This document shows positions 17,793 through 26,991 of a stretch of DNA of 64,000 nucleotides, one piece after another; the stretch's first letter is position 1, and every line of letters begins with the position of its first letter. Where the stretch lies: NCBI GenBank assembly GCA_023664385.1, contig JAMPFU010000011.1:1-64000 (forward strand). Direction: 5' to 3'. Origin of the DNA: Clostridium sp. Lineage in GTDB: Bacteria > Bacillota > Clostridia > Lachnospirales > Lachnospiraceae. A model generated the notes under the pieces. It did no database searches. It was not told the DNA's origin and saw nothing but the letters and a program-made list of their open reading frames with translations. The position numbers and the translations under genes are program-made.

Positions 17793-17849
17793 TATGTCCG
17801 GTGACAAAGTCGCCAAGGTTTAATATGTATGGCAGCAAAATTGCCAAGA
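17788..17849 (+). repeat. Two 31-base tandem copies upstream of flgL
   Basis: Two copies (17788-17818 and 17819-17849) begin TTTAATATGT and end GCCAAG(G/A). Within each, GGTGACAAAGTCGCC or GGCAGCAAAATTGCC can fold as a small hairpin. The first overlaps the flgK stop; the pair fills the space before the flgL ribosome site. Confidence 0.65.
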
Positions 17850-17870
17850 CTTGAAGGAGGTAACTGTAAA

Positions 17871-19400
17871 ATGAGAATCACAAATCAGATTGTATCAGGC
17901 AATTCACTTAGAAATATGCAGAAAAGTATGCAGGAGGTAAATAAAAGAACCCAGCAGCTCACAACGGGAAAGAAAATTTCCAGAGCTTCTGAGGATCCCG
18001 TTATAGCCATAAGGGCGCTGAAGCTTAGAACTACCGTAACCCAGCTTGAGCAGTACAAGGGTAAGAACATACCTGATGCAACCTCATGGTATGAGATTAC
18101 AGAAACCTCCCTTGACAATATAACAGGCAAGGTAAACGGAATCAATGATTATTGTGTTCAGGGCTCTACAGATTCCTTCAGCACCTCAGACAGAAGTGCA
18201 ATTATTGATGGCTTAAAGCAGCTTCGGGATATGATATTTGCAGAGGGCAATGCAACCTATGCAGGAAGATATATTTTCTCAGGCTACAAGACGGACAGAA
18301 GCCTTGTGTTTGTAACGACGGAGGACAATACAAAGTATTCCTACGACATAACACAGCATTTTACTGCTGATGATTTGGACACGAAAAATACCGTGTGGAA
18401 TGAGATTGATTACACAAGGCTGGATGGGTACCTTGATGGTTCGGACACCTATGTACAGCCAAATCCTGAAACCGTATACAGACTTAACCTTGGGTATGAC
18501 CGCATTGAACAGCTTAACTACAAAAATGAAAATGTACTTACCCTTAAAGCAAAGGATGCGACGGGAGCTGACATTGATTTGACAGGCTTTAATTTAACAA
18601 TAAAGGAAGCCGGCGATATTGACACATATTATGAGGTCGGAGAGGACGACATAAACATAATAAAGGAAACAGGAGAAATTGTTTTCGGCGAAAATGTATA
18701 CAATACGATAAAGACGGCGGATGATATAGAGGTAACATACGCAAGAAAGGACTTCAAGGCGGATGAGTTAAGACCGGAGCATTTCTTTGACTGTATTCAG
18801 TACACGGAACAGCCGGACGGCACGATAAAGACTGTGGAATATGAGCAGCCACCAGAGGGACAGTCCATATATTATGAGGTAAACTTTAATCAGAGTGTTC
18901 AGGTAAATACTGAGGGCAATAAAATTATAAACCCTAAGGTTGGTAATGACATAAATGATTTGATCTATGCGCTTCAGGACATGGATGAGGCAGAGAAAGC
19001 GCAGAAGCAGCTTAAATCCATGCTTGAGGATCCACAGTATGCAAATAACGATGCGGCAGTAAACAGGATTAATCAAATGCTTTCTGACCTTGATGTTGAG
19101 CTTGCGGTTAAAAAGGAAAACATGCAGAAGAAATTTTCACAGAACATTAAGAATTTTCAGGATTACATGAATCAGCTTACGGCGGTTCAGTCAGATTTAG
19201 GAAGCCGTATGACGAAGCTTTCCATGATTGAAGTAAGGGTGAAGGAACAGTATGCTTCCTTTAAAGAGCTTAAGAGTGTCAACGAGGATACAGAGACAGA
19301 CTCGGCAATCATTGACTTTAATGAGGCAGGACTTGTGTATGAATCGGCGCTTGCAGCAACAAGTAACATTATGAGAAAGACTTTACTTGACTATATCTAA
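17871..19400 (+). CDS. flgL: Hook-associated protein 3 (FlgL)
   Basis: FlgL forms the second junction ring below the filament. The ATG at 17871 sits behind GAAGGAGG; an upstream ATG at 17829 has no such site. The N-terminus has MRITNQIV...GNSLRNMQ and LTTGKKISRASEDPVIAIRA (about 33-52), classical for FlgL; the C-terminus has NEAGLVYESALAATSNIMRK. Length 509 exceeds the usual 300, through a beta-rich central insert (about 150-340). Confidence 0.92.
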   Translation: MRITNQIVSGNSLRNMQKSMQEVNKRTQQLTTGKKISRASEDPVIAIRALKLRTTVTQLEQYKGKNIPDATSWYEITETSLDNITGKVNGINDYCVQGSTDSFSTSDRSAIIDGLKQLRDMIFAEGNATYAGRYIFSGYKTDRSLVFVTTEDNTKYSYDITQHFTADDLDTKNTVWNEIDYTRLDGYLDGSDTYVQPNPETVYRLNLGYDRIEQLNYKNENVLTLKAKDATGADIDLTGFNLTIKEAGDIDTYYEVGEDDINIIKETGEIVFGENVYNTIKTADDIEVTYARKDFKADELRPEHFFDCIQYTEQPDGTIKTVEYEQPPEGQSIYYEVNFNQSVQVNTEGNKIINPKVGNDINDLIYALQDMDEAEKAQKQLKSMLEDPQYANNDAAVNRINQMLSDLDVELAVKKENMQKKFSQNIKNFQDYMNQLTAVQSDLGSRMTKLSMIEVRVKEQYASFKELKSVNEDTETDSAIIDFNEAGLVYESALAATSNIMRKTLLDYI

Positions 19401-19541
19401 AAAATTGTTCATAATATGTCCTAAGAAGGAATCTTTGTCATAGGAGTTTACGACAGACCTGCGTGGATTCTTGGGGAACGGCTTTGCACGAGGTGTGGAG
19501 CAAAATAAGAAAAGTATTGCTTAGAAAGGGAAGGTGCATAC

Positions 19542-20006
19542 ATGAGGGCGGAAACGAAATTTTTTGGAACGATAGACATTGAGGATGATAAGATAATCTA
19601 TTTCCCAAATGGAATCATTGGATTTGAAAATCTGAAAAACTTTGCTTTGATTTTTGATTCAGAGAGGGAGGAACGCTCGAATATAAGCTGGTTACAATCT
19701 ATGGATGAGCCACTCATGGTGCTTCCTGTTATCAATCCCATGGACATAACGGAAAGCTACACGCCTCTGATTGAAGATGAGCTTATGAAAAATATCGGGG
19801 ATCCGGCAGATGCAGATGTTCTGATACTTGTATCCATGTCCATTCCGTCAGATCTCACAAAAATGACGGCAAACCTTAAGGGACCATTTATCATAAATAC
19901 GGTTGACCGAAAAGCCATGCAGGTTATTGTTGAAAACGCAGACTATGATGTAAAGTATAACGTGTATGACGCTATCGAGAGACTTAAGGCAAAGGGGGGT
20001 GAGTAA
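19542..20006 (+). CDS. fliW: FliW flagellin-binding assembly factor
   Basis: FliW binds flagellin or, when freed, CsrA, forming a switch that ties flagellin translation to its export. The sequence has the family start TKFFGTIDIEDDKIIYFPNG and IIGFENLKNFALI (residues 5-40). Length 154 is typical. The stop is separated by one base from the csrA start, so the two are translationally coupled. Confidence 0.93.
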   Translation: MRAETKFFGTIDIEDDKIIYFPNGIIGFENLKNFALIFDSEREERSNISWLQSMDEPLMVLPVINPMDITESYTPLIEDELMKNIGDPADADVLILVSMSIPSDLTKMTANLKGPFIINTVDRKAMQVIVENADYDVKYNVYDAIERLKAKGGE

Positions 20007-20007
20007 T

Positions 20008-20223
20008 ATGTTGGCACTTTCAAGAAAACAGGGCGAATCCATTATGGTTGGAAGCAATATAGAGCTCACAATCCTTGAAGTAAAGGGAGAACAGGTGAAG
20101 GTTGGCATATCCGCACCAAAAAATGTTCCCGTGTACAGAAAAGAAATTTATTTGCAGATTCAGGAGGAAAACAGACAAACTGCTGCAAATATTGACATAG
20201 AAAGCTTGAAGAAATTGTTTTAA
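20008..20223 (+). CDS. csrA: CsrA translational regulator
   Basis: The 71-residue product opens with MLALSRKQGESIMVG and contains IELTILEVKGEQVKVGISAP, the CsrA beta core; it binds GGA motifs in mRNA leaders. The ATG at 20008 has a GGGGGGTGAG site at the end of fliW. The C-terminal helix is extended as in Firmicutes. Its expected target here is the flagellin leader at 23901-23934. Confidence 0.95.
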   Translation: MLALSRKQGESIMVGSNIELTILEVKGEQVKVGISAPKNVPVYRKEIYLQIQEENRQTAANIDIESLKKLF

Positions 20224-20228
20224 TGGTG

Positions 20229-20256
20229 TAAACTATTTGTGTCGACTTGACGATAC
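20229..20256 (+). promoter_or_regulatory. Possible sigma-28 promoter after csrA
   Basis: TAAA, 16 bases, GACGATAC approximates the flagellar sigma consensus. It would drive flaG-fliD-fliS, but a terminator-like hairpin follows 15 bases later, so its use is uncertain. Confidence 0.35.
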
Positions 20257-20270
20257 ACTAAATAGAGTAT

Positions 20271-20313
20271 AAGCATTTGGCGTCGATATTTTACTCAGAC
20301 GCTTTTTGCTTTT
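20271..20313 (+). terminator. Terminator-like hairpin after csrA
   Basis: GGCGTC pairs with GACGCT across a 13-base loop, with flanking AAGCA/TGCTT able to extend the stem, and a T-rich tail follows (TTTTTGCTTTT). It probably weakens read-through from csrA into flaG. Confidence 0.5.
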
Positions 20314-20356
20314 CGTAACAATTAATGTTTTTTAAATCACATGGAGGTGTATGAAC

Positions 20357-20803
20357 ATGGCAAGAATTGAAGGAATTGGTGGAGGCAGCATGGCAAATGC
20401 TGTAAACACGCCAAAAAGCAGACCACAGAATACGGAGATTCGTGTGTCTGATGCAGCACCAAGGGAGCAGAGGTTAAATGTTCCTGTAGTGACTGCCGCA
20501 GAATCTAAGGGTGATTCGCAGACTGATACAAAACGTCAGGAGGGAGAGATATTCGGAAAGGATGTAACTCCTGAACAGGCAAAAGCTGCAGTTGAGGATT
20601 TGAACAGGCAGGTAAAACAGCCAAAAATAATCAAACACACACAGCTAAGCTTTAAGTATCACGAAGATACAAATAGAATTTCCATAACCGTAACAGACAG
20701 TGATACGGATGAGGTTATCAGGGAGATTCCACCTGAGAAGGCGCTTGATATGCTTGCAAAGGCGTGGGAGATGGCAGGTCTTCTTGTGGATGAAAAGAGA
20801 TAG
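20357..20803 (+). CDS. flaG: FlaG-family flagellar protein
   Basis: The last 60 residues (ISITVTDSDTDEVIREIPPE then LDMLAKAWEMAGLLVDEKR) are the FlaG domain; the first 80 are polar and disordered. FlaG is associated with filament length or cap assembly and sits before fliD in many genomes. I take the ATG at 20357 (9 bases from GGAGG), not the one at 20351. Confidence 0.85.
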   Translation: MARIEGIGGGSMANAVNTPKSRPQNTEIRVSDAAPREQRLNVPVVTAAESKGDSQTDTKRQEGEIFGKDVTPEQAKAAVEDLNRQVKQPKIIKHTQLSFKYHEDTNRISITVTDSDTDEVIREIPPEKALDMLAKAWEMAGLLVDEKR

Positions 20804-20823
20804 GTGAAAAGGAGGATATAATC

Positions 20824-22779
20824 ATGGGAATGAGAATGACAGGTCTCATATCCGGTATGGATACTGAGAGCATGGTAAAGGAATTGGTTGCTGCCAGCTC
20901 GACCAAGGTAGATAAAGTAAAAAAACAGAAGCAGATTATACAGTGGAAGCAGGAGGCATGGCAGAGCCTTAACACGAAGCTTTATGATTTCTATAAGACT
21001 GAGGTTTCAGCACTCAGGCTGGCCAGCTCTTTTAAGTCAAAGAAAGCAACCTCAAACGATGAGACAAAGGTAACTGTTAATGCAAGCACTGCTGCTGCAA
21101 ACGGCTCGCACAGAGTTTCCGTTAAGCAGCTTGCGTCCTCTGCATACCTTACGGGTACTAATATTAAAACAAGAGGTAATAATTATACGACTTATGCAGA
21201 GGCTTCTGCAGATATAAAATTTGAGGATATGACGGATGAATTTGGTGCAAATCTTGGACTTAAGGGACAGACTATAACGATCAAGAGCGGCAATGATACT
21301 GTAACTGATTTAACATTTGTTCTTGGTGGCGATGGACCTGACGGGGTTGCAAGCATAGAGGAGCTTAACAAGAAGCTTGCTGAAACGCAGGGGTATGAGA
21401 AGCTCTCCGCATCATTTTCAGAGGGTAAGCTTACATTTACCAATGCATCCGCAACGGAAAATGAGGATGGAATTACTGTTGGAGAGATTTACACAGTAGA
21501 AAGTACTGCGCTTGGAATTACGGGAGAAGTTGGTTTTGAGTCTGACGAGGCTTCCGGTAAGACAAATATGCTCGATGGAACAGTAGACCTTCGTTATAAG
21601 AAGGACTTTACAAGTGCTGATATTACAAAGTATACAAAACTTGCAGATATCGGTATCAATGTGGGAACAAGCTTTACAATAAACGGAAAAGACTTTGTCG
21701 TAGACAAGGATACTACGGTTTCTGATTTTACGGAAGGACTTTCAAAGCTTGGAGTTTCCGCAAGCTTTGACGAGAAGCAGGGCAGATTTTACATCAATTC
21801 AGCAGAGACGGGAAGTGAGTATGACTTTACACTTACATCTTCTGACAGCAATGCCCTTGATATTCTTGGTCTTGGTTCAGGAGCAACCAAGGTAGATGCG
21901 CAGGATGCAATCATAGATTATAATGGTGTGGAGTATGCTGGAAGCAGCAATACCTTTGAGCTTAACGGACTTACAATTACGGCAAGAGGCGTTACAGGTA
22001 CATATGACCCTGCAACAGGCAAGCTTACAAATGATACGCCTATCAGTATTGAAGTGGAGGCAGACACTGATGGTATATACAACACCATCAAGAATTTTGT
22101 AAAGAAGTATAATGAGCTTATAGATGAGATGAACACCCTCTACAATGAGAAGAAACCAGAATATGAGCCTCTTACCGATGAGGAAAGAAGCCAGCTTTCT
22201 GATACACAGATTGAACAGTGGGAAAAGAAGGCAAAGCAGGGACTTCTTAGAAGGGACGAAACTATAAATGGACTCCTTTCTTCCATGAGAAGTCTTCTTA
22301 ATAAAGGTGTTACGATTACAGATAAGGATGGCAATGAGAAGACGCTTACACTTGCTTCTCTTGGAATTGTAACAGGTGATTACTCTGAAAATGGTAAGCT
22401 TCACATCTTAGGAGATGAGGAGGATGCAACATATGCTGCCGATACCAATAAGCTGAAGGAAATGCTTTCATCTAATCCGGAGATATTTTCACAGATGTTT
22501 GTAGGTGATAAGGAAAATCCGGGCCTTGGAACTCAATTACAGAGTTATCTTCAGAAAGCTATGGGTCGTACGGAAACAAGCCGTTCTCTTACGTTTTACA
22601 ATGACATTACCCTTGAGGAAGAACTTGGCGATAAGGAAGACGAGATAGATAAGTGGGAAGAAAAGCTGAAGGAACTTGAAGATAAGTATTATGACCAGTT
22701 TGCGGCTATGGAGGCAGCTATGGCGGAGCTTCAGAGCCAGCAATCATATATTGCATCCCTTATGGGTGGAGCATCATAA
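20824..22779 (+). CDS. fliD: Flagellar filament cap protein FliD
   Basis: FliD (HAP2) caps the filament and folds incoming flagellin. The N-terminus MTGLISGMDTESMVKELV is the family signature, the middle (about 100-400) is a repeated beta/Ig-like region rich in Thr and Gly, and the C-terminal helix has EDEIDKWEEKLKELEDKYYD. Length 651 is above the usual 450-500 owing to the central insertion. It starts after AAAAGGAGGAT, 21 bases behind flaG. Confidence 0.93.
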   Translation: MGMRMTGLISGMDTESMVKELVAASSTKVDKVKKQKQIIQWKQEAWQSLNTKLYDFYKTEVSALRLASSFKSKKATSNDETKVTVNASTAAANGSHRVSVKQLASSAYLTGTNIKTRGNNYTTYAEASADIKFEDMTDEFGANLGLKGQTITIKSGNDTVTDLTFVLGGDGPDGVASIEELNKKLAETQGYEKLSASFSEGKLTFTNASATENEDGITVGEIYTVESTALGITGEVGFESDEASGKTNMLDGTVDLRYKKDFTSADITKYTKLADIGINVGTSFTINGKDFVVDKDTTVSDFTEGLSKLGVSASFDEKQGRFYINSAETGSEYDFTLTSSDSNALDILGLGSGATKVDAQDAIIDYNGVEYAGSSNTFELNGLTITARGVTGTYDPATGKLTNDTPISIEVEADTDGIYNTIKNFVKKYNELIDEMNTLYNEKKPEYEPLTDEERSQLSDTQIEQWEKKAKQGLLRRDETINGLLSSMRSLLNKGVTITDKDGNEKTLTLASLGIVTGDYSENGKLHILGDEEDATYAADTNKLKEMLSSNPEIFSQMFVGDKENPGLGTQLQSYLQKAMGRTETSRSLTFYNDITLEEELGDKEDEIDKWEEKLKELEDKYYDQFAAMEAAMAELQSQQSYIASLMGGAS

Positions 22780-22791
22780 TAACATATTACA

Positions 22792-22819
22792 GGTGCATCA
22801 TGCATGTGCATGATGCGCC
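22792..22819. promoter_or_regulatory. Hairpin between fliD and fliS
   Basis: GGTGCATCATGCA and TGCATGATGCGCC form a 13-base stem with one G-U pair and almost no loop. No T-run follows, so it is probably a transcript-stability or attenuation element rather than a full terminator. Confidence 0.5.
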
Positions 22820-22849
22820 ATCATTAAAATATAGGAGGATGTATTTGCT

Positions 22850-23245
22850 ATGGCACAAAATGCGGCAAAGGCATACGGGACAAGTAAAATAATGACGGCT
22901 ACACCAGCAGAGCTTACACTTATGTTGTATGATGGGGCGGTAAAGTTTTGCAATATTGCAGTTTCGTCTATGGAAAAAAATGATTATGAAACTACAAATG
23001 TAAATATACAAAAGTGCAGAAATATAATTATTGAGCTTAACACAACCTTGGATCACAAATATCCTGTAGCAGAGGATTTTCAGCGTATGTATGATTACAT
23101 ATTTGCCCTCCTTGTGGAGGCAAATATGAATAAGGACATTGAGATGCTTCAGAGAGCCTTAGAAGAAATACGTGGTATGCGTGATGTTTGGAAAGAGGTT
23201 ATGAAAAAGGCGAAAGAACCACAGCCCGTACTGGAGACAAAATAA
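22850..23245 (+). CDS. fliS: Flagellin export chaperone FliS
   Basis: FliS binds the flagellin C-terminus in the cytoplasm. Motifs AAKAYGTSKIMTATPAELTL and LYDGAVKFCNIAV (residues 3-40) are diagnostic. The 131-residue length is normal. The ATG follows TAGGAGGAT. It is followed by a FliT-like gene. Confidence 0.93.
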   Translation: MAQNAAKAYGTSKIMTATPAELTLMLYDGAVKFCNIAVSSMEKNDYETTNVNIQKCRNIIIELNTTLDHKYPVAEDFQRMYDYIFALLVEANMNKDIEMLQRALEEIRGMRDVWKEVMKKAKEPQPVLETK

Positions 23246-23269
23246 ATTATTTGGAAAGTGAGGAGCAGC

Positions 23270-23752
23270 ATGAATCAAACCGGTACATATGTCAACATTA
23301 TGAGGGAGTCACTGCTTCGGAAGAAAAAGTATCTGAAAGAGGTTTTAGACTTGACAAAAAAGCAGGAACAGCTTGCCAAGGCAAAGAAGATTGACGAGGA
23401 AGCATTTGGTGAAACCATTGATAGAAAAGATGTTTTAATTAATAACATTTTGGAGATTGACAAGGGGTTCAGTTCTGTGTATGATAGGGTTAGGTCAGAG
23501 GTTTTGGAGGATAAGGAGCTTTATCAGGATGAGCTTATTTCCATGCAGAGTCTTATTAAGGAGTGCGTGGATCTCGGCATGAAGATAGAAGCCTTGGAGG
23601 AACGTAATAGGGCTTCCCTTGAACGGGCTTTTTCAACAGGCTTTAAGGGCATAAGACGTGCCAAACATTCCAAAAATGTGGCAAATAAGTATTACAAATC
23701 TATGTCAAATGGCAATATAAATGATTCTATTTTATATGATAGAAAAAAATAA
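23270..23752 (+). CDS. Small helical flagellar protein, FliT/FlgN-like position
   Basis: The product is 160 residues, all-helical, highly charged, no membrane segment. The ATG at 23270 is behind GTGAGGAG; a GTG at 23258 is within that site. It lies between fliS and flagellin, where FliT-type chaperones or FlgN-like proteins occur; heptads around residues 15-30 and 85-115 fit a chaperone coiled coil. The identity as FliT is inferred mainly from position. Confidence 0.65.
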   Translation: MNQTGTYVNIMRESLLRKKKYLKEVLDLTKKQEQLAKAKKIDEEAFGETIDRKDVLINNILEIDKGFSSVYDRVRSEVLEDKELYQDELISMQSLIKECVDLGMKIEALEERNRASLERAFSTGFKGIRRAKHSKNVANKYYKSMSNGNINDSILYDRKK

Positions 23753-23770
23753 AAAAATTATAAATAAGGG

Positions 23771-23797
23771 TTAAGTATTAAAAATGAAATCCGATAT
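23771..23797 (+). promoter_or_regulatory. Sigma-28 promoter of flagellin gene
   Basis: TTAA, 15 bases, TCCGATAT fits the Gram-positive sigma-28 consensus TAAA-N15-GCCGATAT (alternatively TAAG with 14). It lies about 145 bases before the flagellin ATG, giving a long leader of roughly 135 bases. Confidence 0.75.
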
Positions 23798-23900
23798 ATA
23801 AAGTGTAAGCAACAAAGAAAGTTACTTACAAGGCAAAATTGGTAATAACTCTACGGAGTATTACATAAATCAAAATAACGCCGGCAAAGACCGGTAGTAC

Positions 23901-23934
23901 ATCTCGCAAGGAAGCGAGATTATATTCAAGGAGG
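23901..23934 (+). promoter_or_regulatory. Candidate CsrA-binding leader: GGA hairpin plus Shine-Dalgarno
   Basis: ATCTCGC and GCGAGAT form a 7-base stem whose loop reads AAGGAA, presenting the GGA that CsrA recognises. Eight bases later the ribosome site AAGGAGG supplies a second GGA. This paired layout (upstream hairpin site plus Shine-Dalgarno site) matches the B. subtilis hag leader. Two other small hairpins, near 23842-23863 and 23881-23894, precede it. fliW and csrA lie 4 kb upstream. Confidence 0.7.
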
Positions 23935-23941
23935 AATTATT

Positions 23942-24766
23942 ATGGTAGTACAACACAACTTGCAGTCTATTAACACAAACAGAATGTTAGGACAGAATGT
24001 AAAGGCAGTTAAGAAGTCAACTGAGAAGCTTTCATCAGGCTACGCTGTAAACAGAGCAGCAGATGATGCAGCAGGTCTTTCCATCAGTGAGAAGATGAGA
24101 AACCAGATCAGAGGTATTAACCAGGCAGTTAAGAATGCTGAGGATGGTGTATCACTTATTCAGACAGCAGAAGGTAACATGAACGAGATTCATAGCATCC
24201 TTCAGCGTATGGGCGAGCTTGCTACTAAGGCAGCAAACGACCCTAATGCAACTGAGGATCGTAAGGCAATCAAGGATGAGATGGATCAGCTTTATGATGA
24301 GATATCAGCTATCTCTACTAAGGCAGCATTCAATGGAACTAAGCTTCTTGATGGTACTTACACTGGTAAGATGCTTCAGGTTGGTGCAAATTCTGGTGAG
24401 AACATGAAGATTAGTATAGCATCTATGTCAGCAAATACGCTTTTAGGTGGTAAAACTGCTACTACTATGAAGGTTGACTCACACGACAATGCATCACAGA
24501 CTATGGCAAACATCACTTCAGCTATTAAGAATGTATCTGATGCAAGATCATTCCTTGGTGCAGTACAGAACAGACTTGGCTACACAATCAACAACCTTGA
24601 GAATTACTCAGAGAACCTTACATCTGCTGAGTCACAGATCAGAGACACTAACATGGCTACTGAGATGACGAACTACACTAAGAACAACATTCTTCAACAG
24701 GCTGCACAGGCAATGCTTTCACAGGCTAATCAGTCTACTCAGGGTGTACTTTCATTACTTCAGTAA
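23942..24766 (+). CDS. hag: Flagellin
   Basis: This is the filament subunit. The N-terminal D0/D1 helix has VVQHNLQSINTNRMLGQN and LSSGYAVNRAADDAAGLSIS; the C-terminal D0 helix ends TQGVLSLLQ. At 274 residues it is a short flagellin: the surface D2/D3 domain is almost absent, with only about residues 140-190 between the conserved helices. The many Ser/Thr in that segment are candidate O-glycosylation sites for the Maf proteins encoded downstream. The codon pattern is uniform and strongly biased (cttaac, gcaaca, aagatg types), as in highly expressed genes. It is transcribed alone, with its own promoter and terminator. Confidence 0.96.
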   Translation: MVVQHNLQSINTNRMLGQNVKAVKKSTEKLSSGYAVNRAADDAAGLSISEKMRNQIRGINQAVKNAEDGVSLIQTAEGNMNEIHSILQRMGELATKAANDPNATEDRKAIKDEMDQLYDEISAISTKAAFNGTKLLDGTYTGKMLQVGANSGENMKISIASMSANTLLGGKTATTMKVDSHDNASQTMANITSAIKNVSDARSFLGAVQNRLGYTINNLENYSENLTSAESQIRDTNMATEMTNYTKNNILQQAAQAMLSQANQSTQGVLSLLQ

Positions 24767-24788
24767 TCTGAGATTATTGACAAAATAT

Positions 24789-24825
24789 AGCTGGCTCGTT
24801 TTCGGGTCAGCTTATTTTGTTATAT
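24789..24825 (+). terminator. Flagellin terminator
   Basis: AGCTGGCTCG and CGGGTCAGCT form a 10-base stem (with wobble pairs) around a TTTT loop, followed by TATTTTGTTAT. It isolates flagellin transcription from the glycosylation operon. Confidence 0.75.
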
Positions 24826-24836
24826 TAGGAGGGTAT

Positions 24837-25106
24837 ATGGATAAAGAATTATTAGAAAGTGTTAAAGAAAAACTTTTAAGTATTGCAGATTTGGCATATA
24901 AGGGAAACACAAATGATGCCATAGTTATGATGGGAGATACGTTGCAAAGCATAGAGACTTTTGCTGCATCTATGGACGAAGAAACAAGAGAGCATATGAT
25001 TGAAACAGCTCTTGCCCCAATGCTCTCTGCAATGGAAGATAAAGACGGGACCTTATTGGCAGATATTATTACATACGAGTTGCTTGAATTATTAAATGGG
25101 ATGTAA
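24837..25106 (+). CDS. Small helical protein leading the glycosylation operon, unknown
   Basis: The ATG at 24837 follows TTAGGAGGG; it yields 89 acidic, helical residues without signal, membrane or metal motif. The gap to the first Maf gene is 27 bases, so it is in the same operon. It could be a chaperone or adaptor of the Maf enzyme or of flagellin; no motif supports a specific choice. Confidence 0.65.
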   Translation: MDKELLESVKEKLLSIADLAYKGNTNDAIVMMGDTLQSIETFAASMDEETREHMIETALAPMLSAMEDKDGTLLADIITYELLELLNGM

Positions 25107-25133
25107 AGCTGTTGGAAAGGCATGTAAAAAGCT

Positions 25134-26978
25134 ATGGTATATGAAAATAATCTTGCACAATTAAAAAAAAATAATTCAAGACTATTTGATGTTGTCACCA
25201 AAGAGAAGTTTCCATATGATGACGGTGCTGTTCATATGGAAACAGCGAAAAATGGTGAATTAATACCTGCTTACACCAAGGATGGAAAGGATGTATTCCT
25301 TAATTCAAAATATTATCCTGAAGAAGAAGCAAAAAAATATATGGATGATGTGCTTGACTTACCAGAGGAGGCAGTTTTAGTTATATTTGGATTTGCGAAT
25401 GGAGACTTCCTTCGGACGTTTCTTAAAAAATCATTGTATAAGGATATTCACTGTATTGTATACGAGCCATGCACAGCCATATTTATGAATGTATTTTACC
25501 ATATTGATATTACGGATTTGCTTATGGATGATAGAGTATCATGGATTGTGCATGGATTCAATGATGATATGATGGGAATATGCTTAAAGACATATTTGAA
25601 TAGTCATAATGTAAGCACAAGCAGACATATGGTGTTGCCCAAATATGCAGATTTATTTCCTGATGAGCTGGAGCATATGGTTCGTGTATCGACAGATGTA
25701 TATAATTCTATAAAAATGAATGATAATTTAGAAATGCAGAATGGTCACGAGATATGTAGAAACGGTATTGTCAACATGGCTTATTTCTTTGGGGCAAGAT
25801 CTGAGATGGATTTTGTTGGGAAGTTTCCTGAGGATATGACCGCAATTGTTGTGGGTGCTGGTCCGTCTCTTGAAAAAAATATTCACGAGCTAAAGCAGGC
25901 TAAGGGTAAATCGCTTATTGTAGCTGTTGATACGGTTATTCCAATGATGCTGAAACATGACATAGAGCCTGATATGATTATATGTATGGATATGATAAAG
26001 CCCTTGGAATATTTTATAGATAAAAGGCTTAAAAAGTTGCCTTTTTTGGTTTGTTCTCAAACAAATTGTGAGATACTGAAACTTGTAAATTCGGATAATC
26101 TTATATTTGTGACTACAAATCATGCATTGTATGCAAAGCTTTTTAAGGAAGCAGGCAGTGTTATTTATTCTGTTTCATTAGGAGGCAGCGTTGCAACGGC
26201 AGCAATAAGTGTATTATTTGGATGGGGTATAAAACGTATTATTATGGCGGGTCTTGATCTCGCACTTACGGATTCACGTTTATATGCAGGCGATGAGGAG
26301 GAATATGAGCATGAGTTTGACGAATCGCAGTATCGATATGTGGAGGGGATTGTTGAGGATAAAGTACTTACGAGAGTAGATTATTATGATTTTCTAACGA
26401 CCATTGAGGAATGGGCACTTATGAATCCGGATTTGCAGCTTATTGATGCTACTGAGGGAGGGGCAAAAAAGAAAAGTACTATCATTATGTCCCTGAAAGA
26501 TGCTGTATCGGAATATTGCAAAAAACAGTTTGATTTGGATATGCTTATGAAAAGTATACCAAGATTGTTTTTGGATGATAGTGAGAAGCTTGTAAAGGAT
26601 AATCTCATAGGAATGGTTGAAAATTTGAAACAGTATAAAAGACAGGCAAAGTTGATTGGTAATGAATGTCATAGGATAATTCATATGTTAAAAGGTAAAG
26701 ATGTTGACATTGATACTATTGATAAAGTAAATTCATTAATGATAAGATTTTACAAGCAGTTAAGCGGGTCATATGAATATTCTTTTATTCAACAGCTTAT
26801 ACAGGGGGAAACGGATATATTTGCCGATGATATGCATATTGAGGCTTCTAAGAGTGTGACTGAAACAATTGATATATACCAAAAATGTGAGAAATATTAT
26901 ATATCTGTGGTAGATGCAATTTCTGAACTTGAAAAATATATTGCAGAATGTATGGAATGTATAAAAAACACTAACTAA
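25134..26978 (+). CDS. maf: Maf motility-associated glycosyltransferase, copy 1
   Basis: The central DUF115 (MAF_flag10) domain shows AIVVGAGPSLEKN (about residue 237) followed by SLIVAVDTVIPMMLKHDIEPD and a SLGGSVATAAISV segment. Maf proteins transfer CMP-activated nonulosonic acids (pseudaminic or legionaminic type) to Ser/Thr of flagellin in the cytoplasm before export. N-terminal (1-200) and C-terminal helical parts fit the usual 600-residue architecture; length here is 614. It is next to flagellin and within the sugar-synthesis operon. A second Maf lies at 28063. Confidence 0.88.
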   Translation: MVYENNLAQLKKNNSRLFDVVTKEKFPYDDGAVHMETAKNGELIPAYTKDGKDVFLNSKYYPEEEAKKYMDDVLDLPEEAVLVIFGFANGDFLRTFLKKSLYKDIHCIVYEPCTAIFMNVFYHIDITDLLMDDRVSWIVHGFNDDMMGICLKTYLNSHNVSTSRHMVLPKYADLFPDELEHMVRVSTDVYNSIKMNDNLEMQNGHEICRNGIVNMAYFFGARSEMDFVGKFPEDMTAIVVGAGPSLEKNIHELKQAKGKSLIVAVDTVIPMMLKHDIEPDMIICMDMIKPLEYFIDKRLKKLPFLVCSQTNCEILKLVNSDNLIFVTTNHALYAKLFKEAGSVIYSVSLGGSVATAAISVLFGWGIKRIIMAGLDLALTDSRLYAGDEEEYEHEFDESQYRYVEGIVEDKVLTRVDYYDFLTTIEEWALMNPDLQLIDATEGGAKKKSTIIMSLKDAVSEYCKKQFDLDMLMKSIPRLFLDDSEKLVKDNLIGMVENLKQYKRQAKLIGNECHRIIHMLKGKDVDIDTIDKVNSLMIRFYKQLSGSYEYSFIQQLIQGETDIFADDMHIEASKSVTETIDIYQKCEKYYISVVDAISELEKYIAECMECIKNTN

Positions 26979-26991
26979 TGGGTGGTTTTGG

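Noticed and set aside
21877..22404. 175-residue minus-strand frame within fliD
   Set aside because: Antisense of a well-supported gene, no ribosome site, no family features.
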